Shown piece after piece: positions 1 through 9,852 of a stretch of DNA of 64,000 bases. The position numbers and the translations under genes were made by a program. The DNA comes from Staphylococcus condimenti (GTDB lineage: Bacteria; Bacillota; Bacilli; Staphylococcales; Staphylococcaceae): the NCBI RefSeq assembly GCF_001618885.1, contig NZ_CP015114.1:1488001-1552000 (forward strand), in the 5' to 3' direction. The notes below the pieces were generated by a model, which did no database searches, was not told where the DNA came from, and saw only the letters and a list, made by a program, of their open reading frames with translations. The first letter of the stretch is position 1, and each line of letters begins with the position of its first letter.

Positions 1-623
1 TGGAAAATAGAATAGCCGAATTGAGAAAAGAAAAAAATATGACTCTAAAACAATTAGCTGAAGAATTAAATATACGCGATAATACTTTAAGCCAATATGA
101 AACTGGAAAAAGGAATCCCCAAAGTGGGTTGCTACAAGAAATCGCAAATTTTTTTGGCGTATCAATGGAATATATTTTAAAAGCTACTGACAAGAGAGAT
201 TATCCAATAGTAGATAACTCCAGTGCCATTGAGTTACTTGAGAAAATAGCAAATGAAAAAGAATTTAACTATTCGCATATATCAAAAAATACTGCTCTTA
301 ATCTTAGTTTGTGGATTATCAATAACATGGATTACATTAAAGAACAGCATCCTAATCTGCTATATACTGCATCTTTTTTGGTAAAAAGTACAATCAGTGA
401 AAATAAAATTTTGCAACATTACTCAGAAATGCGAAAAAAACAATTTAAGATTGTTGACGAAATTGATGATATATTGCTAGAAAGAGAGTTCTATGGTGCA
501 AGTGTTGAACAAGTACTTGAATTCTTACATCAAAGTGAACGAATTGGCTATGAACATACTAAAAAATTGATGGAATATATAAGACAATTACCCACCGATG
601 AATATGAAGACGAAGATTTTTAA
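1..623 (+). CDS. XRE-family repressor (Stl/cI-like), start one base outside window
   Basis: Helix-turn-helix regulator of about 207 residues. The reading frame is open to the window edge. Bases 1-2 are TG, followed in frame by codons for ENRIAEL, so the likely ATG begins one base before the window. The HTH covers roughly residues 5-60 (TLKQLAEELNI, then LSQYETGKRNP), typical of phage and island repressors. The C-terminal 140 residues are helical and not recognised. It lies upstream of, and on the same strand as, a degraded integrase next to guaA. This is the arrangement of the leftward repressor-integrase arm of staphylococcal pathogenicity islands and prophages. I infer a role as the element's master repressor. 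The exact family, Stl-like or cI-like, cannot be decided here. Confidence 0.8.
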   Translation, partial: ENRIAELRKEKNMTLKQLAEELNIRDNTLSQYETGKRNPQSGLLQEIANFFGVSMEYILKATDKRDYPIVDNSSAIELLEKIANEKEFNYSHISKNTALNLSLWIINNMDYIKEQHPNLLYTASFLVKSTISENKILQHYSEMRKKQFKIVDEIDDILLEREFYGASVEQVLEFLHQSERIGYEHTKKLMEYIRQLPTDEYEDEDF

Positions 624-715
624 TTCAATTATTCATCACACCACAAGGTAGCTATTCCTTAATGGCGTGCCAATCCACTTTCACGCGTTGCAGGCAATAG
701 AAAGGATTGATTTGC

Positions 716-1851
716 ATGATTAAGAAATACAAAAAGAAAGACAGTTCCATTGCCTATATGTTTGTTGCATATTCAGGGACTGACCCAGTTACAGGTAAGC
801 AAAAAAGAACCACTAGACGAGGATTTAAGACTGAAAGAGAAGCTAAAATTGCAGAGGCAAAACTTCAAACAGAGGTAAGTCAAAACGGCTTTCTAAACAA
901 CGATATAACGACGTTTAAAGAAGTATATGAGCTGTGGCTTGCACAGCATCAAAATACTGTAAGGGAAAGTACATATCAGCGTGTTTTAACTTTATTTGAT
1001 ACAGCCATTTTAGAACATTTTAAAAATGTACCAATTAAAAAGATAACTATTCCTTATTGTCAAAAAGTGATAAACAAATGGAATAAAAAGTACTCTGATA
1101 TTTAAGCTACACGAAATATATGCATCTAATGTGTTTAAATATGCCGTAGACCTTAAGATAATCGCTGATAATCCGTTTACACATACCACAACCACGAAAG
1201 AAAGAAACGCAACAAGAAGCGTCTATGAAGTATTATTCAAGTGATGAATTGAAACAGTTTTTAACTTTTGTTGAAGATGGCCCATTATATTACGCTATTT
1301 TTTCGAACATTAGCTTTTACTGGGTTTAGACGCGGGGAATTAATGGCTTTAACATGGAACGATATTAATTTTACTAAACAAAACATATCTATTAAAAAAC
1401 TTGTGCAAGAGGTGCAAATTATAAACTGGTAATACAAGAACCTAAAACTAAATCATCTCATAGAACAATAAGTATTGATGATAAAACTGCAAATGTATTG
1501 AAATCATGGCGCACTCATCAAAGAGTGGAGTCACTTAAATATTGTCACAATACCTCTGATAAACATCAATATGTTTTCACTACTGTAAGTGATAATAAAC
1601 CATTATACCCAGAACATTGTAATAAAGCATTGTTCTTAATTTGTGGGAAGAATAATTTTAAGAGAATTAAAGATTATGGTTTTAGGAACACTCATTGTTC
1701 TCTTTTATTTGAGGCTGGCCTTTCTATTCGAGAAGTACAAGATAGATTAAATCACGAAGACATTAAAACAACTATGGTTATTTATGCTCACGTAACTGAA
1801 AAACAACGTGATCAAGTGGCTGATAAATTTGCGGAACATATCAATTTTTAA
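716..1851 (+). pseudogene. Tyrosine recombinase/integrase, broken by several frameshifts
   Basis: Start ATG at 716 has an AAAGGA ribosome site at 701-706. The first frame encodes the N-terminal AP2-like arm and SAM-like core-binding domain and stops at 1103-1105. Homology-like sequence then continues in frame 3 (KLHEIYASNVFKYAVDLK, stop at 1242), frame 1 from about 1228 (YYSSDELKQFLTF), frame 2 from about 1310 (GFRRGELMALTWNDI, stop at 1430) and frame 1 again from about 1397 to the stop at 1851. The C-terminal catalytic part has GFRNTH with the box II Arg, but Tyr where the first His of HxxR normally sits. The nucleophile region IYAHVT is present. At least four shifts mean no functional integrase is made, so the neighbouring element should be immobile unless helped in trans. 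Confidence 0.85.
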
Positions 1852-1872
1852 GCAGAACGTATTCAAAAGCAT

Positions 1873-1915
1873 AAAGAAAAGGCTAGAAAACGCATTATAC
1901 CAGCGTTTCTAGCCT
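1873..1915 (-). terminator. Intrinsic terminator of the xpt-guaA operon
   Basis: Arms GGCTAGAAAACGC (1881-1893) and GCGTTTCTAGCC (1903-1914) form a 12-13 bp stem. On the minus strand it is followed by TTTTCTTT. It sits between the guaA stop and the end of the degraded integrase and probably also stops read-through from the island side. Confidence 0.8.
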
Positions 1916-1933
1916 CATATATCAGTTATATCA

Positions 1934-3475
1934 TTATTCCCATTCTATTGTACTTGGCGGCTTAGAAGTTACATCATAAACAACGCGGTTTACGTGATCA
2001 ACTTCATTTACAATACGACTTGAGATTTTTTGTAATACTTCCCAGTCGATACGCGCAAAGTCACTTGTCATACCATCAATAGAAGTTACGGCACGGATAC
2101 CAATCGTGTAATCATAAGTACGATAGTCACCCATTACACCTACTGAACGCATGCCTGGTAATACTGTGAAGTATTGCCAAATTTCACGTTCTAATCCTTC
2201 TTCACGAATCACTTCGCGTAAAATCGCATCTGATTCGCGGACGATTTCTAATTTTTCTTCAGTAATTTCGCCTAATACACGGATACCAAGTCCTGGACCT
2301 GGGAATGGCTGTCTCCATACTAAGTGTTCAGGAATACCTAATTCAATACCTAAAGCACGCACTTCATCTTTGAATAAAGTATTGATAGGTTCGATTAATT
2401 CAAACTGCATGTCTTCAGGTAATCCACCAACATTGTGGTGAGATTTAATTGTTTGTGCAGTTTTTGTGCCTGATTCAATAACGTCAGTGTAAAGCGTACC
2501 TTGAGCAAGGAAGTCTACACCTTTTAATTTAGATGCTTCATCATCAAATACATAAACAAATTCATTACCAATAATTTTACGTTTTTGTTCAGGGTCAGAA
2601 ACACCTTTTAATTTATCCATGAAGCGATCTTTCGCATTTACACGGATAATGTTCATGTTGAAACCTTCACCGAATTGTTCCATTACCATGTCGCCTTCGC
2701 CTTTACGAAGCAAACCATGGTCAACAAAGATACAAGTTAATTGGTCACCGATTGCTTTATGCAATAATACAGCAACTACTGATGAATCTACACCACCGCT
2801 CATTGCGCATAATACTTTGCGGTCTCCAACTTGTTCGCGGATTTTTTCGATTTCTAAGTCAATGAAGTTTTCCATAGTCCATTCACCTGTACAATCACAG
2901 ATACGACGTACAAAATTACGTAAGATATCGTTACCATATTCTGTATGACGTACTTCTGGATGGAATTGAACACCGTAAATGCGACGCTCTTTATCTTCAA
3001 TTGCAGCATATGGCGTACTTGGACTATCTGCAATTGATTCAAAGCCTTCTGGAATTTCAATAACTTTATCAGAATGGCTCATCCATACTGTTTGTTCTTC
3101 AGGTAATCCGAAGAATAACTCATCTGCTTTAGCATGGATGATAGCTTTACCATATTCTCTTTCATTTGCACGTTCTACCTTACCGCCTAATAATTTAGTC
3201 GTTAATTGCATACCGTAGCAAATACCAAGAACAGGTACACCTAAATTGTAAATTTCAGGGTCGATTGTGTATGAGCCTTCTTCATATACCGAGTTAGGGC
3301 CACCAGATAAGATGATACCTTTTGGATTCATCTTTTTAATTTCTTCAATAGAAATTTCGTGATCATGCAACTCACTATAAACGCCCATTTCACGAATACG
3401 ACGTGTTATCAATTGGTTATATTGGCTACCAAAATCTAATACAAGAATTAACTCTTGTTCTTTCGCCATTTCCAT
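1934..3475 (-). CDS. guaA: GMP synthase (glutamine-hydrolysing)
   Basis: Converts XMP to GMP using ATP and glutamine in the cytoplasm, the last step of de novo guanine nucleotide synthesis. The 513 residues carry an N-terminal class I glutamine amidotransferase with catalytic Cys in GICYGMQL (about residue 85) and the His/Glu pair in FHPEV. They also carry the PP-loop ATP pyrophosphatase motif SGGVDSSV (about residue 225) and a C-terminal dimerisation domain ending KPPSTIEWE. It is last in the operon xpt-pbuX-guaB-guaA, 16 bases after guaB. The 3' end is next to an integrase remnant. Known staphylococcal islands of the SaPIbov1 type use the guaA 3' end as attachment site, so this end is the probable att core. 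The coding sequence is intact. Confidence 0.98.
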   Translation of the reverse strand: MEMAKEQELILVLDFGSQYNQLITRRIREMGVYSELHDHEISIEEIKKMNPKGIILSGGPNSVYEEGSYTIDPEIYNLGVPVLGICYGMQLTTKLLGGKVERANEREYGKAIIHAKADELFFGLPEEQTVWMSHSDKVIEIPEGFESIADSPSTPYAAIEDKERRIYGVQFHPEVRHTEYGNDILRNFVRRICDCTGEWTMENFIDLEIEKIREQVGDRKVLCAMSGGVDSSVVAVLLHKAIGDQLTCIFVDHGLLRKGEGDMVMEQFGEGFNMNIIRVNAKDRFMDKLKGVSDPEQKRKIIGNEFVYVFDDEASKLKGVDFLAQGTLYTDVIESGTKTAQTIKSHHNVGGLPEDMQFELIEPINTLFKDEVRALGIELGIPEHLVWRQPFPGPGLGIRVLGEITEEKLEIVRESDAILREVIREEGLEREIWQYFTVLPGMRSVGVMGDYRTYDYTIGIRAVTSIDGMTSDFARIDWEVLQKISSRIVNEVDHVNRVVYDVTSKPPSTIEWE

Positions 3476-3491
3476 AAATCTTTTTCTCCTT

Positions 3492-4961
<1,470 letters not shown>

Positions 4962-4991
4962 TTACAGCCTCCATTTATTTTAATAATTACA

Positions 4992-6260
4992 TTATTTCAC
5001 ATTTTCCTCGTTTTGTTGATACTTTAAGCCGTTAAAAAAGAAATTAAGAATAATTGCAGAAATTGCACCAAGTACAATTCCATTTTGTGTTAACCAAGCA
5101 AACTGTTCACCCATTGCTTTAAAAGCTTCTGGGACAGCACTGATGCCTGTTCCAAGTCCAACTGACACTGCGATAATCAACAAATTATTTTGATTTTTAA
5201 AGTCGATACCACCTAAAATACTTACGCCATATGCCATTACCATACCGAACATCGCAATCATTGCGCCTCCAAGAACTGACAATGGAATCACATTCGCTAA
5301 AGCACCTAATTTAGGAATACATCCACAAATTAGCAGGAGTATGACCATTCCATAGATGACATTATTCTTTTTCACGCCGGAAAGAGAAACCAAACCGACA
5401 TTTTGCGAATAAGCAGTGTATGGAAATGCATTAAAGATAGAACCTAAAATAATCGCAAGACCTTCCGCAGTGTAACCTTTGCGATAGTCTTTACGTTCCA
5501 GCGTTCTTCCTGTAATTTTACTTAATGCTGTATACACACCTGTTGATTCAATCAAGCTGACTAAAGCTACAATGAAGAACACTAGTGTTGCGCCAAGATC
5601 AAAGCCAAAACCAGCAAAACGGAATGGTCTTGGTAATTCAAACCAATGCGCTGTGCCTACTTGATTTAAATCTACTACTCCAAACACACCTGCTAAAGCT
5701 GTTCCGGCAAACAATCCAATTAAAATCGCAATTGATTTCAAAAAGCCGCGTGTAAAGCGTTGTAAGATTAAGATAATTAGCAAAGTTGCAAAACCTAAGA
5801 TGATATTTTTCATATCTCCATAATCTTTAGAACCTTGTCCCCCAGCAACATAATTCATTGCGACCGGCATCAAGTTGATTCCGATAATTGTCACAACACT
5901 TCCTGTTACAACAGGAGGAAAGAACTTCACGACAAAAGAGAAGACTGGAGCGATTAATACAACAAGAATCCCAGAAATAAACAAGGATCCGTAAAGTACG
6001 TCTAATCCTTTTGTCTGTCCTATTAATATCATCGGAGCGACAGCTGTAAATGTACACCCTAAAACAATCGGCAACCCAGTACCTGTGATTTTGTTTGCTT
6101 CTAAAAACGTTGCGACACCGCACATAAATATATCAACTGTAACTAAGTATGCAATTTCTTCTGGGGTGAATTTAAGACTAGTCCCTACGATAATTGGAAC
6201 AAGTATAGCACCTGCATACATTGCAAGTAAATGTTGTAGACTTAAAACGAAATTCTTCAT
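4992..6260 (-). CDS. pbuX: Xanthine permease PbuX (NCS2 family)
   Basis: Imports xanthine across the cytoplasmic membrane so that the phosphoribosyltransferase encoded just upstream can salvage it. About 422 residues with some 12-14 hydrophobic segments. The NCS2 family signature region lies near GFGFDLGATLVFF...ESTGVYTA in the middle of the protein. An upstream in-frame ATG at 6275 exists. I prefer 6260 because the GGAG at about 6270 is then well spaced and the protein begins MKNFVLSLQHLLAMYAG, as family members do. The xpt stop at 6262 nearly touches this start, implying translational coupling. Confidence 0.95.
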   Translation of the reverse strand: MKNFVLSLQHLLAMYAGAILVPIIVGTSLKFTPEEIAYLVTVDIFMCGVATFLEANKITGTGLPIVLGCTFTAVAPMILIGQTKGLDVLYGSLFISGILVVLIAPVFSFVVKFFPPVVTGSVVTIIGINLMPVAMNYVAGGQGSKDYGDMKNIILGFATLLIILILQRFTRGFLKSIAILIGLFAGTALAGVFGVVDLNQVGTAHWFELPRPFRFAGFGFDLGATLVFFIVALVSLIESTGVYTALSKITGRTLERKDYRKGYTAEGLAIILGSIFNAFPYTAYSQNVGLVSLSGVKKNNVIYGMVILLLICGCIPKLGALANVIPLSVLGGAMIAMFGMVMAYGVSILGGIDFKNQNNLLIIAVSVGLGTGISAVPEAFKAMGEQFAWLTQNGIVLGAISAIILNFFFNGLKYQQNEENVK

Positions 6261-6261
6261 A

Positions 6262-6840
6262 TTATTCTTCTCCAACCAACGTCACTTTGTTACCAGAAAG
6301 AGAAGCAACTTCACATAATGAAGACACTTTTAACCCAGCTTCTTCCAATCTTGTACGACCTTGTTGGAAACTTTTTTCAACCACAATGCCGACACCGACT
6401 GTTTCTGCACCCGCTTGATGGACTAAACGGTTTAATCCAAGGGACGCATCTCCATTTGCTAAGAAATCATCAATAATCAGTACACGATCGTGCTCACCTA
6501 AAAATTCTTCAGAAATAATCACGCTGTTCGTTTTATTTTTTGTAAAAGAGTGAATATCTGTTTGGTAAAAGCCTTTATTTAAAGTATTCGGTTTAGCCTT
6601 TTTCGCAAAAAGACAAGGTACTCCAAACTTATAAGCAACCATAATTGCAGGTGCGATACCTGAAGCTTCAACAGTTAAAATCTTAGTGACCTTCTGATCT
6701 TTGAACTGTTCATAAAATGTTTCCCCAATATCGTACATAAGCTGTGCATCAATTTGATGGTTTAAAAATCCATCAACTTTTAAAATCTTTTCTCCGATGA
6801 CTACACCATCTTCTTTGACTTTCTGTCTTAACGCTTCCAC
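6262..6840 (-). CDS. xpt: Xanthine phosphoribosyltransferase
   Basis: Makes XMP from xanthine and PRPP (purine salvage). The 192 residues contain the type I PRPP-binding motif VLIIDDFLANGDA at about residues 128-140 and an N-terminal MEALRQKV start typical of Xpt. The ribosome site AGGAGG lies at 6852-6857 (minus strand). First gene of the xpt-pbuX-guaB-guaA operon. A terminator lies directly upstream of its ribosome site, so expression depends on antitermination in the guanine-riboswitch leader. Confidence 0.97.
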   Translation of the reverse strand: MEALRQKVKEDGVVIGEKILKVDGFLNHQIDAQLMYDIGETFYEQFKDQKVTKILTVEASGIAPAIMVAYKFGVPCLFAKKAKPNTLNKGFYQTDIHSFTKNKTNSVIISEEFLGEHDRVLIIDDFLANGDASLGLNRLVHQAGAETVGVGIVVEKSFQQGRTRLEEAGLKVSSLCEVASLSGNKVTLVGEE

Positions 6841-6868
6841 GTAAAAACAACCTCCTCAATTTGTGTAT

Positions 6869-6903
6869 AAAAAAAATCCCAAACTACTAACTTAGTTTCA
6901 GGA
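6869..6903 (-). terminator. Riboswitch expression-platform terminator before xpt
   Basis: On the minus strand TCCT-G-AAACTA pairs with TAGTTT-GGGA around a six-base loop and is followed by eight T (6869-6876). It ends 28 bases before the xpt ATG. The eight bases just upstream (6905-6912) are perfectly complementary to the 3' strand of aptamer helix P1 (7246-7253), suggesting the aptamer governs this distant terminator. Confidence 0.75.
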
Positions 6904-6904
6904 T

Positions 6905-7245
6905 CTATGAGTTGCACAGGCAATACACATCATTATATTATTGCTCGGATTAAGGAGGTTATTGAGATATAACCCGTTTTTAATCTCCATATAAACCGAC
7001 AGTTACTGTACTGTCTTTTCATATCAGCTCTAGCCAAAAACCCCTTGCAGCTAGGTGCCAAAGCAAAAATATGAAGTATGATGATTTGAGAAGCTATAGT
7101 GTTCCACTTCGCAAATAGTAATGCATTTCATGTTTTATATTGAAAGAGATGTCCCATTTCCCCAAATAGTCCTTACATATCCATCAATAAGCAACATGCA
7201 TTTCCCGCATTATCGGAAGCACCATTGTGTTGTATTGTTTAAGTG
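6905..7245 (-). other. Long structured leader between guanine aptamer and xpt terminator
   Basis: About 340 bases without an ORF worth calling. Minus-strand hairpins visible in order are CTAGC...GCTAG near 7050, GACAGT-ACAGTA-ACTGTC near 7010, a nested stem GATTAA...GGTTAT-ATCTCA-ATAACC...TTAATC at about 6953-6994, and GCAATA...TATTGC at about 6920-6945. Guanine riboswitch platforms are usually only a few tens of bases long, so this is unusual. It could instead be a co-transcribed small RNA. Confidence 0.55.
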
Positions 7246-7314
7246 ACTCATAGTCATGTCGTTAAGGCGACATGGTAGAAACTTCTAAAGCCTAATTCTC
7301 TAGATTATATGAGT
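7246..7314 (-). promoter_or_regulatory. Guanine-class purine riboswitch aptamer
   Basis: Read on the minus strand: P1 5' strand ACTCATA, J1/2 TAATCT, J2/3 AGTTTCTACC, a P3 hairpin CATGTCG...CGACATG, then GACTATGAGT closing P1. The J3/1 base after GA is C (GACTATGAG), the guanine-specific identity. Adenine switches have T there. It controls xpt-pbuX-guaB-guaA. Confidence 0.93.
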
Positions 7315-7332
7315 TAGTTAAATTATTTACTG

Positions 7333-7362
7333 ATAATACCACAATTTGAGGCTATTTTTCAA
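7333..7362 (-). promoter_or_regulatory. SigA-type promoter of the xpt operon
   Basis: Minus-strand -35 TTGAAA (7357-7362), 18-base spacer, -10 TATTAT (7333-7338). The predicted start near 7326 lies just upstream of the purine aptamer. Confidence 0.7.
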
Positions 7363-7503
7363 TATTCAACAAATAGTTATTATTATTTTCTAAGAATTCT
7401 ATTTTCATCAAAAATAAAGCGTTCTGTTTTAAAACTTTTCTGAATTTTCGCTACTATTTTTCTTGAAAACACCCTCTCTTAGACGTAACATAATAAATGA
7501 ACC

Positions 7504-7529
7504 GTTTACATTACTAAAGTGTAGGGTAT
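7504..7529 (+). promoter_or_regulatory. SigB-type promoter
   Basis: GTTTAC (7504-7509), 14-base spacer, GGGTAT (7524-7529), matching the sigma-B consensus GTTTAA-N12-15-GGGWAW. It fits the general stress protein gene that follows. The stretch 7363-7503 between the two divergent promoters shows nothing else I can support. Confidence 0.75.
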
Positions 7530-7571
7530 ATTGTTTTATATTAGTATTAATTACGGAGGGGGAGCTTTACT

Positions 7572-7952
7572 ATGGCAGATATTCTTATTCTTACATCACA
7601 AGATGAGATTTTCGACGCATTAAAACGCAAGTTAGATGAGGGTTATACAAAAGACGAGCTATCGGTTATCAGCAAAAACAAATTGCACATTGACAGCGTT
7701 GAAAGTACAGATATGAAAGTACAATCAACAAGCGGTACATTTAGTGACCGAGTAGCCCGCCTCCTTACCGGAGAAGATGGAGAAGAAGCAGTACTTGCAC
7801 ACTATGACTTAACTGATACAGAGAAAAAAGTGTGCAAACGTGAAATCTTAAATGGCAACATCATTATTTTAGCTGGTAAACATCCTCACAGCAGAAAAGA
7901 ATTTAAAAATGAATATGATGAAAAAAAGCCTGAAAAAGAGTATGAAATTTAA
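7572..7952 (+). CDS. General stress protein, YflT/GSP17M-like
   Basis: A 126-residue soluble acidic protein. The start has a strong GGAGGGGG site at 7555-7562. The N-terminal half resembles the heat-induced stress protein 17M family (ILILTSQDEIFDALKRKLDEGYTKDELSVISKNK), a ferredoxin-like fold of unknown biochemistry. The C-terminal half is charged, ending KKPEKEYEI. The SigB-type promoter directly upstream supports a general stress role. It is transcribed alone and followed by a terminator. The family call comes from pattern recognition and the molecular function is unknown. Confidence 0.85.
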   Translation: MADILILTSQDEIFDALKRKLDEGYTKDELSVISKNKLHIDSVESTDMKVQSTSGTFSDRVARLLTGEDGEEAVLAHYDLTDTEKKVCKREILNGNIIILAGKHPHSRKEFKNEYDEKKPEKEYEI

Positions 7953-7972
7953 TCTATAATGAGGGTACGAAG

Positions 7973-7998
7973 TCGGCAGTCTAACTGCCGATTTTTTT
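7973..7998 (+). terminator. Intrinsic terminator of the stress gene
   Basis: TCGGCAG-TCTAA-CTGCCGA followed by seven T. Confidence 0.9.
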
Positions 7999-8025
7999 GT
8001 TTCTAAAGTACTTTTTGCACTATGC

Positions 8026-8031
8026 TATAAT
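8026..8031 (+). promoter_or_regulatory. Extended -10 element for the GNAT-like gene
   Basis: TATAAT preceded by TGC (extended -10), 28 bases before the GTG start at 8060. No good -35 is visible. Confidence 0.5.
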
Positions 8032-8059
8032 GATAAGAAAAGTATGGGAGGGCAAGCCT

Positions 8060-8725
8060 GTGGAATTTAAACTAATCAAACAAACTTCTGATCCGTTATA
8101 CGAAGCTGCCTTGAATTTATATGATAATTATCAGTTCGGTAATGTGAGGCAGCAACACCATGTATTCAAACAATCCCTTGAAAACAAGCGCACTAAAAAT
8201 GATTATGTCTTCATTGTTGGATTAGACAACGATGAAGTTGTAAGCTTAGCAACTGCACATTATGAAGCCACAACAAATTCAGCATTCATTATTTATCTTG
8301 TAGCAATTGATACTCCTGAGCGTGAGCAATATTTAACTGATACTTTAGCGCAAGTACAAAACGAATTAGATCATTTAGCCGAGCGAGTACATAATCGCGA
8401 AGTGAATTTCTTTATGATGGAAGCCTTACCGTTACCAGAATCGACTGAAGAAAAAGATGCTGACCTACTCTTCAAAAGACACCGCTTTTTAAATGATCAT
8501 GGTTTTGAAGAACAAACAGAAATCGATTATAAACGTCCTGGTCTAGATAAAGAAATGCCGCCTATTGCGTTAAATTTATTTTTGCATACACGTATTCCTC
8601 TCACTAAAGATATTTACGCAACAAGTGTCAAATCTTGTTATATCTTAAAATACGTTTTTGCTAACCATCTTTCACGAAAAAGAGTCTACCCTTTACTAGA
8701 GGAAATGGATCTGCGAAAATCATAA
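8060..8725 (+). CDS. Putative GNAT-like N-acetyltransferase
   Basis: 221 residues from a GTG at 8060, chosen because GGGAGG at 8045-8050 lies 9 bases upstream. The frame extends further upstream but runs through the preceding terminator and promoter. The middle part (DYVFIVGLDNDEVVSLATAHYEATTNSAFIIYLVAI) looks like the beta-strand core of a GNAT fold. The acetyl-CoA loop is not clearly recognisable. Paralogue-like proteins of the same length occur in staphylococci near this locus. Substrate unknown. Confidence 0.7.
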   Translation: MEFKLIKQTSDPLYEAALNLYDNYQFGNVRQQHHVFKQSLENKRTKNDYVFIVGLDNDEVVSLATAHYEATTNSAFIIYLVAIDTPEREQYLTDTLAQVQNELDHLAERVHNREVNFFMMEALPLPESTEEKDADLLFKRHRFLNDHGFEEQTEIDYKRPGLDKEMPPIALNLFLHTRIPLTKDIYATSVKSCYILKYVFANHLSRKRVYPLLEEMDLRKS

Positions 8726-8842
8726 GTCCGCTTGAAATATTGTAATAATCACGGTAAACTAACATAGAGGTTAGACTGACGTTTGTGTGACGGAAGACAG
8801 ACGTCTTACTAAAACAATATAGAGCGAAAGGATACAGATCAG

Positions 8843-9817
8843 ATGCTAACAAAAGAATTTGCCCAACGCGTCGATTTGAGCGAAAAACAAGTACGTAAAA
8901 TTGTTCAACACTTAGAGGAACGTGGATATCATTTAAATAAAACAGAATATCGCGGCCGTGAAGCGACTGACTTCCAAGAAGAAGATATTGAACTGTTTAA
9001 AGAAATTGCTGATAAAGTTAAAAAAACAAATAGCTATGAATTAGCTTTTGAAGAACTGGAAAAAGAAAATGACTTCTTACAAATCGTAGTTAAAGAAGAC
9101 AATGAAAAACTTCCAAGCGATCAAAACTTCGCAAAAATTTTAAATGACTTGCATAATGACATTTCAAAAATGCGCGAAGAACGTCAAATGCTTGGTCAAA
9201 TGATTTCTCAAGTTCATCAGCAACAAAAAGACTTACAAACATTGCAGCAGCAAATGACTGATAAATTAGATCAACATGCTGAAACATTAAAAGCAATTGA
9301 AACTGCTCAACAAGAACATGCAAAAGCAGTTGCTGACAACACGAAAGCTGTAGAATCTAATACAGCTAAAGTGCTTGCTCAACCAAAAGAGACTAAAAAA
9401 GAAGAACAGAAAACACCTTCTGCTGAATCTGCGAAAAACGAACCAGCTAAAACAACAAGTTCAAACGACAAACAAAATTCAACAGCTGACTTCAAAGGAG
9501 CTGCTGTTTCAGCTCAACCTGAGAAAAAAGAAGAGAACAAATCGGCTTCTGCTGTTCAATCAGAAGCTAAACCAGAAGCATCAGCAACAACTGCTTCTAA
9601 TAAAGAAGATTCAGCAAGTACTGAAAATAAAACTGCATCTGATAAATCAGATCAAAAAGAACAAAAAAGCGTTTCTGCAGCTGAAATGCAAGAAACACCA
9701 GAGACAACTACGCCGGAACCAGAAATTCCTGTGGATGCACCAAGAAACGAACACCAACCAACAGCTCAACATAAACAAGAGAAAAAAGGTTTCTTCGCTC
9801 GTTTATTCGGGATGTAA
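8843..9817 (+). CDS. HTH/coiled-coil protein with C-terminal amphipathic tail (RocS-like)
   Basis: 324 residues. Residues 1-60 form a MerR/winged-type HTH (LTKEFAQRVDLSEKQVRKIVQHL). About 75-180 is a long coiled coil rich in Gln, Glu and Lys. 180-310 is a disordered Ala/Glu/Lys/Thr/Ser stretch. The last 11 residues, KKGFFARLFGM, look like an amphipathic membrane-binding helix. This order of parts is the same as in the streptococcal chromosome-segregation protein RocS (HTH, coiled coil, DUF536-type region, amphipathic helix), so a DNA-to-membrane tether is a reasonable inference. I have not verified sequence homology. An IS1182-family element lies 13 bases after the stop and supplies the only visible downstream terminator. 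Confidence 0.75.
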   Translation: MLTKEFAQRVDLSEKQVRKIVQHLEERGYHLNKTEYRGREATDFQEEDIELFKEIADKVKKTNSYELAFEELEKENDFLQIVVKEDNEKLPSDQNFAKILNDLHNDISKMREERQMLGQMISQVHQQQKDLQTLQQQMTDKLDQHAETLKAIETAQQEHAKAVADNTKAVESNTAKVLAQPKETKKEEQKTPSAESAKNEPAKTTSSNDKQNSTADFKGAAVSAQPEKKEENKSASAVQSEAKPEASATTASNKEDSASTENKTASDKSDQKEQKSVSAAEMQETPETTTPEPEIPVDAPRNEHQPTAQHKQEKKGFFARLFGM

Positions 9818-9852
9818 ATAAAAAACTATCAAGGGGCTGGGACATTAATGTT

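Noticed and set aside
716..1851. Integrase frameshifts as sequencing errors
   Set aside because: At least four shifts fall in one gene while all neighbours are clean, and the HxxR motif is altered too. Decay is simpler.
9375..9821. 148-codon frame inside the RocS-like gene
   Set aside because: Shifted reading of a Lys/Gln/Ala-rich low-complexity coding stretch; no ribosome site.
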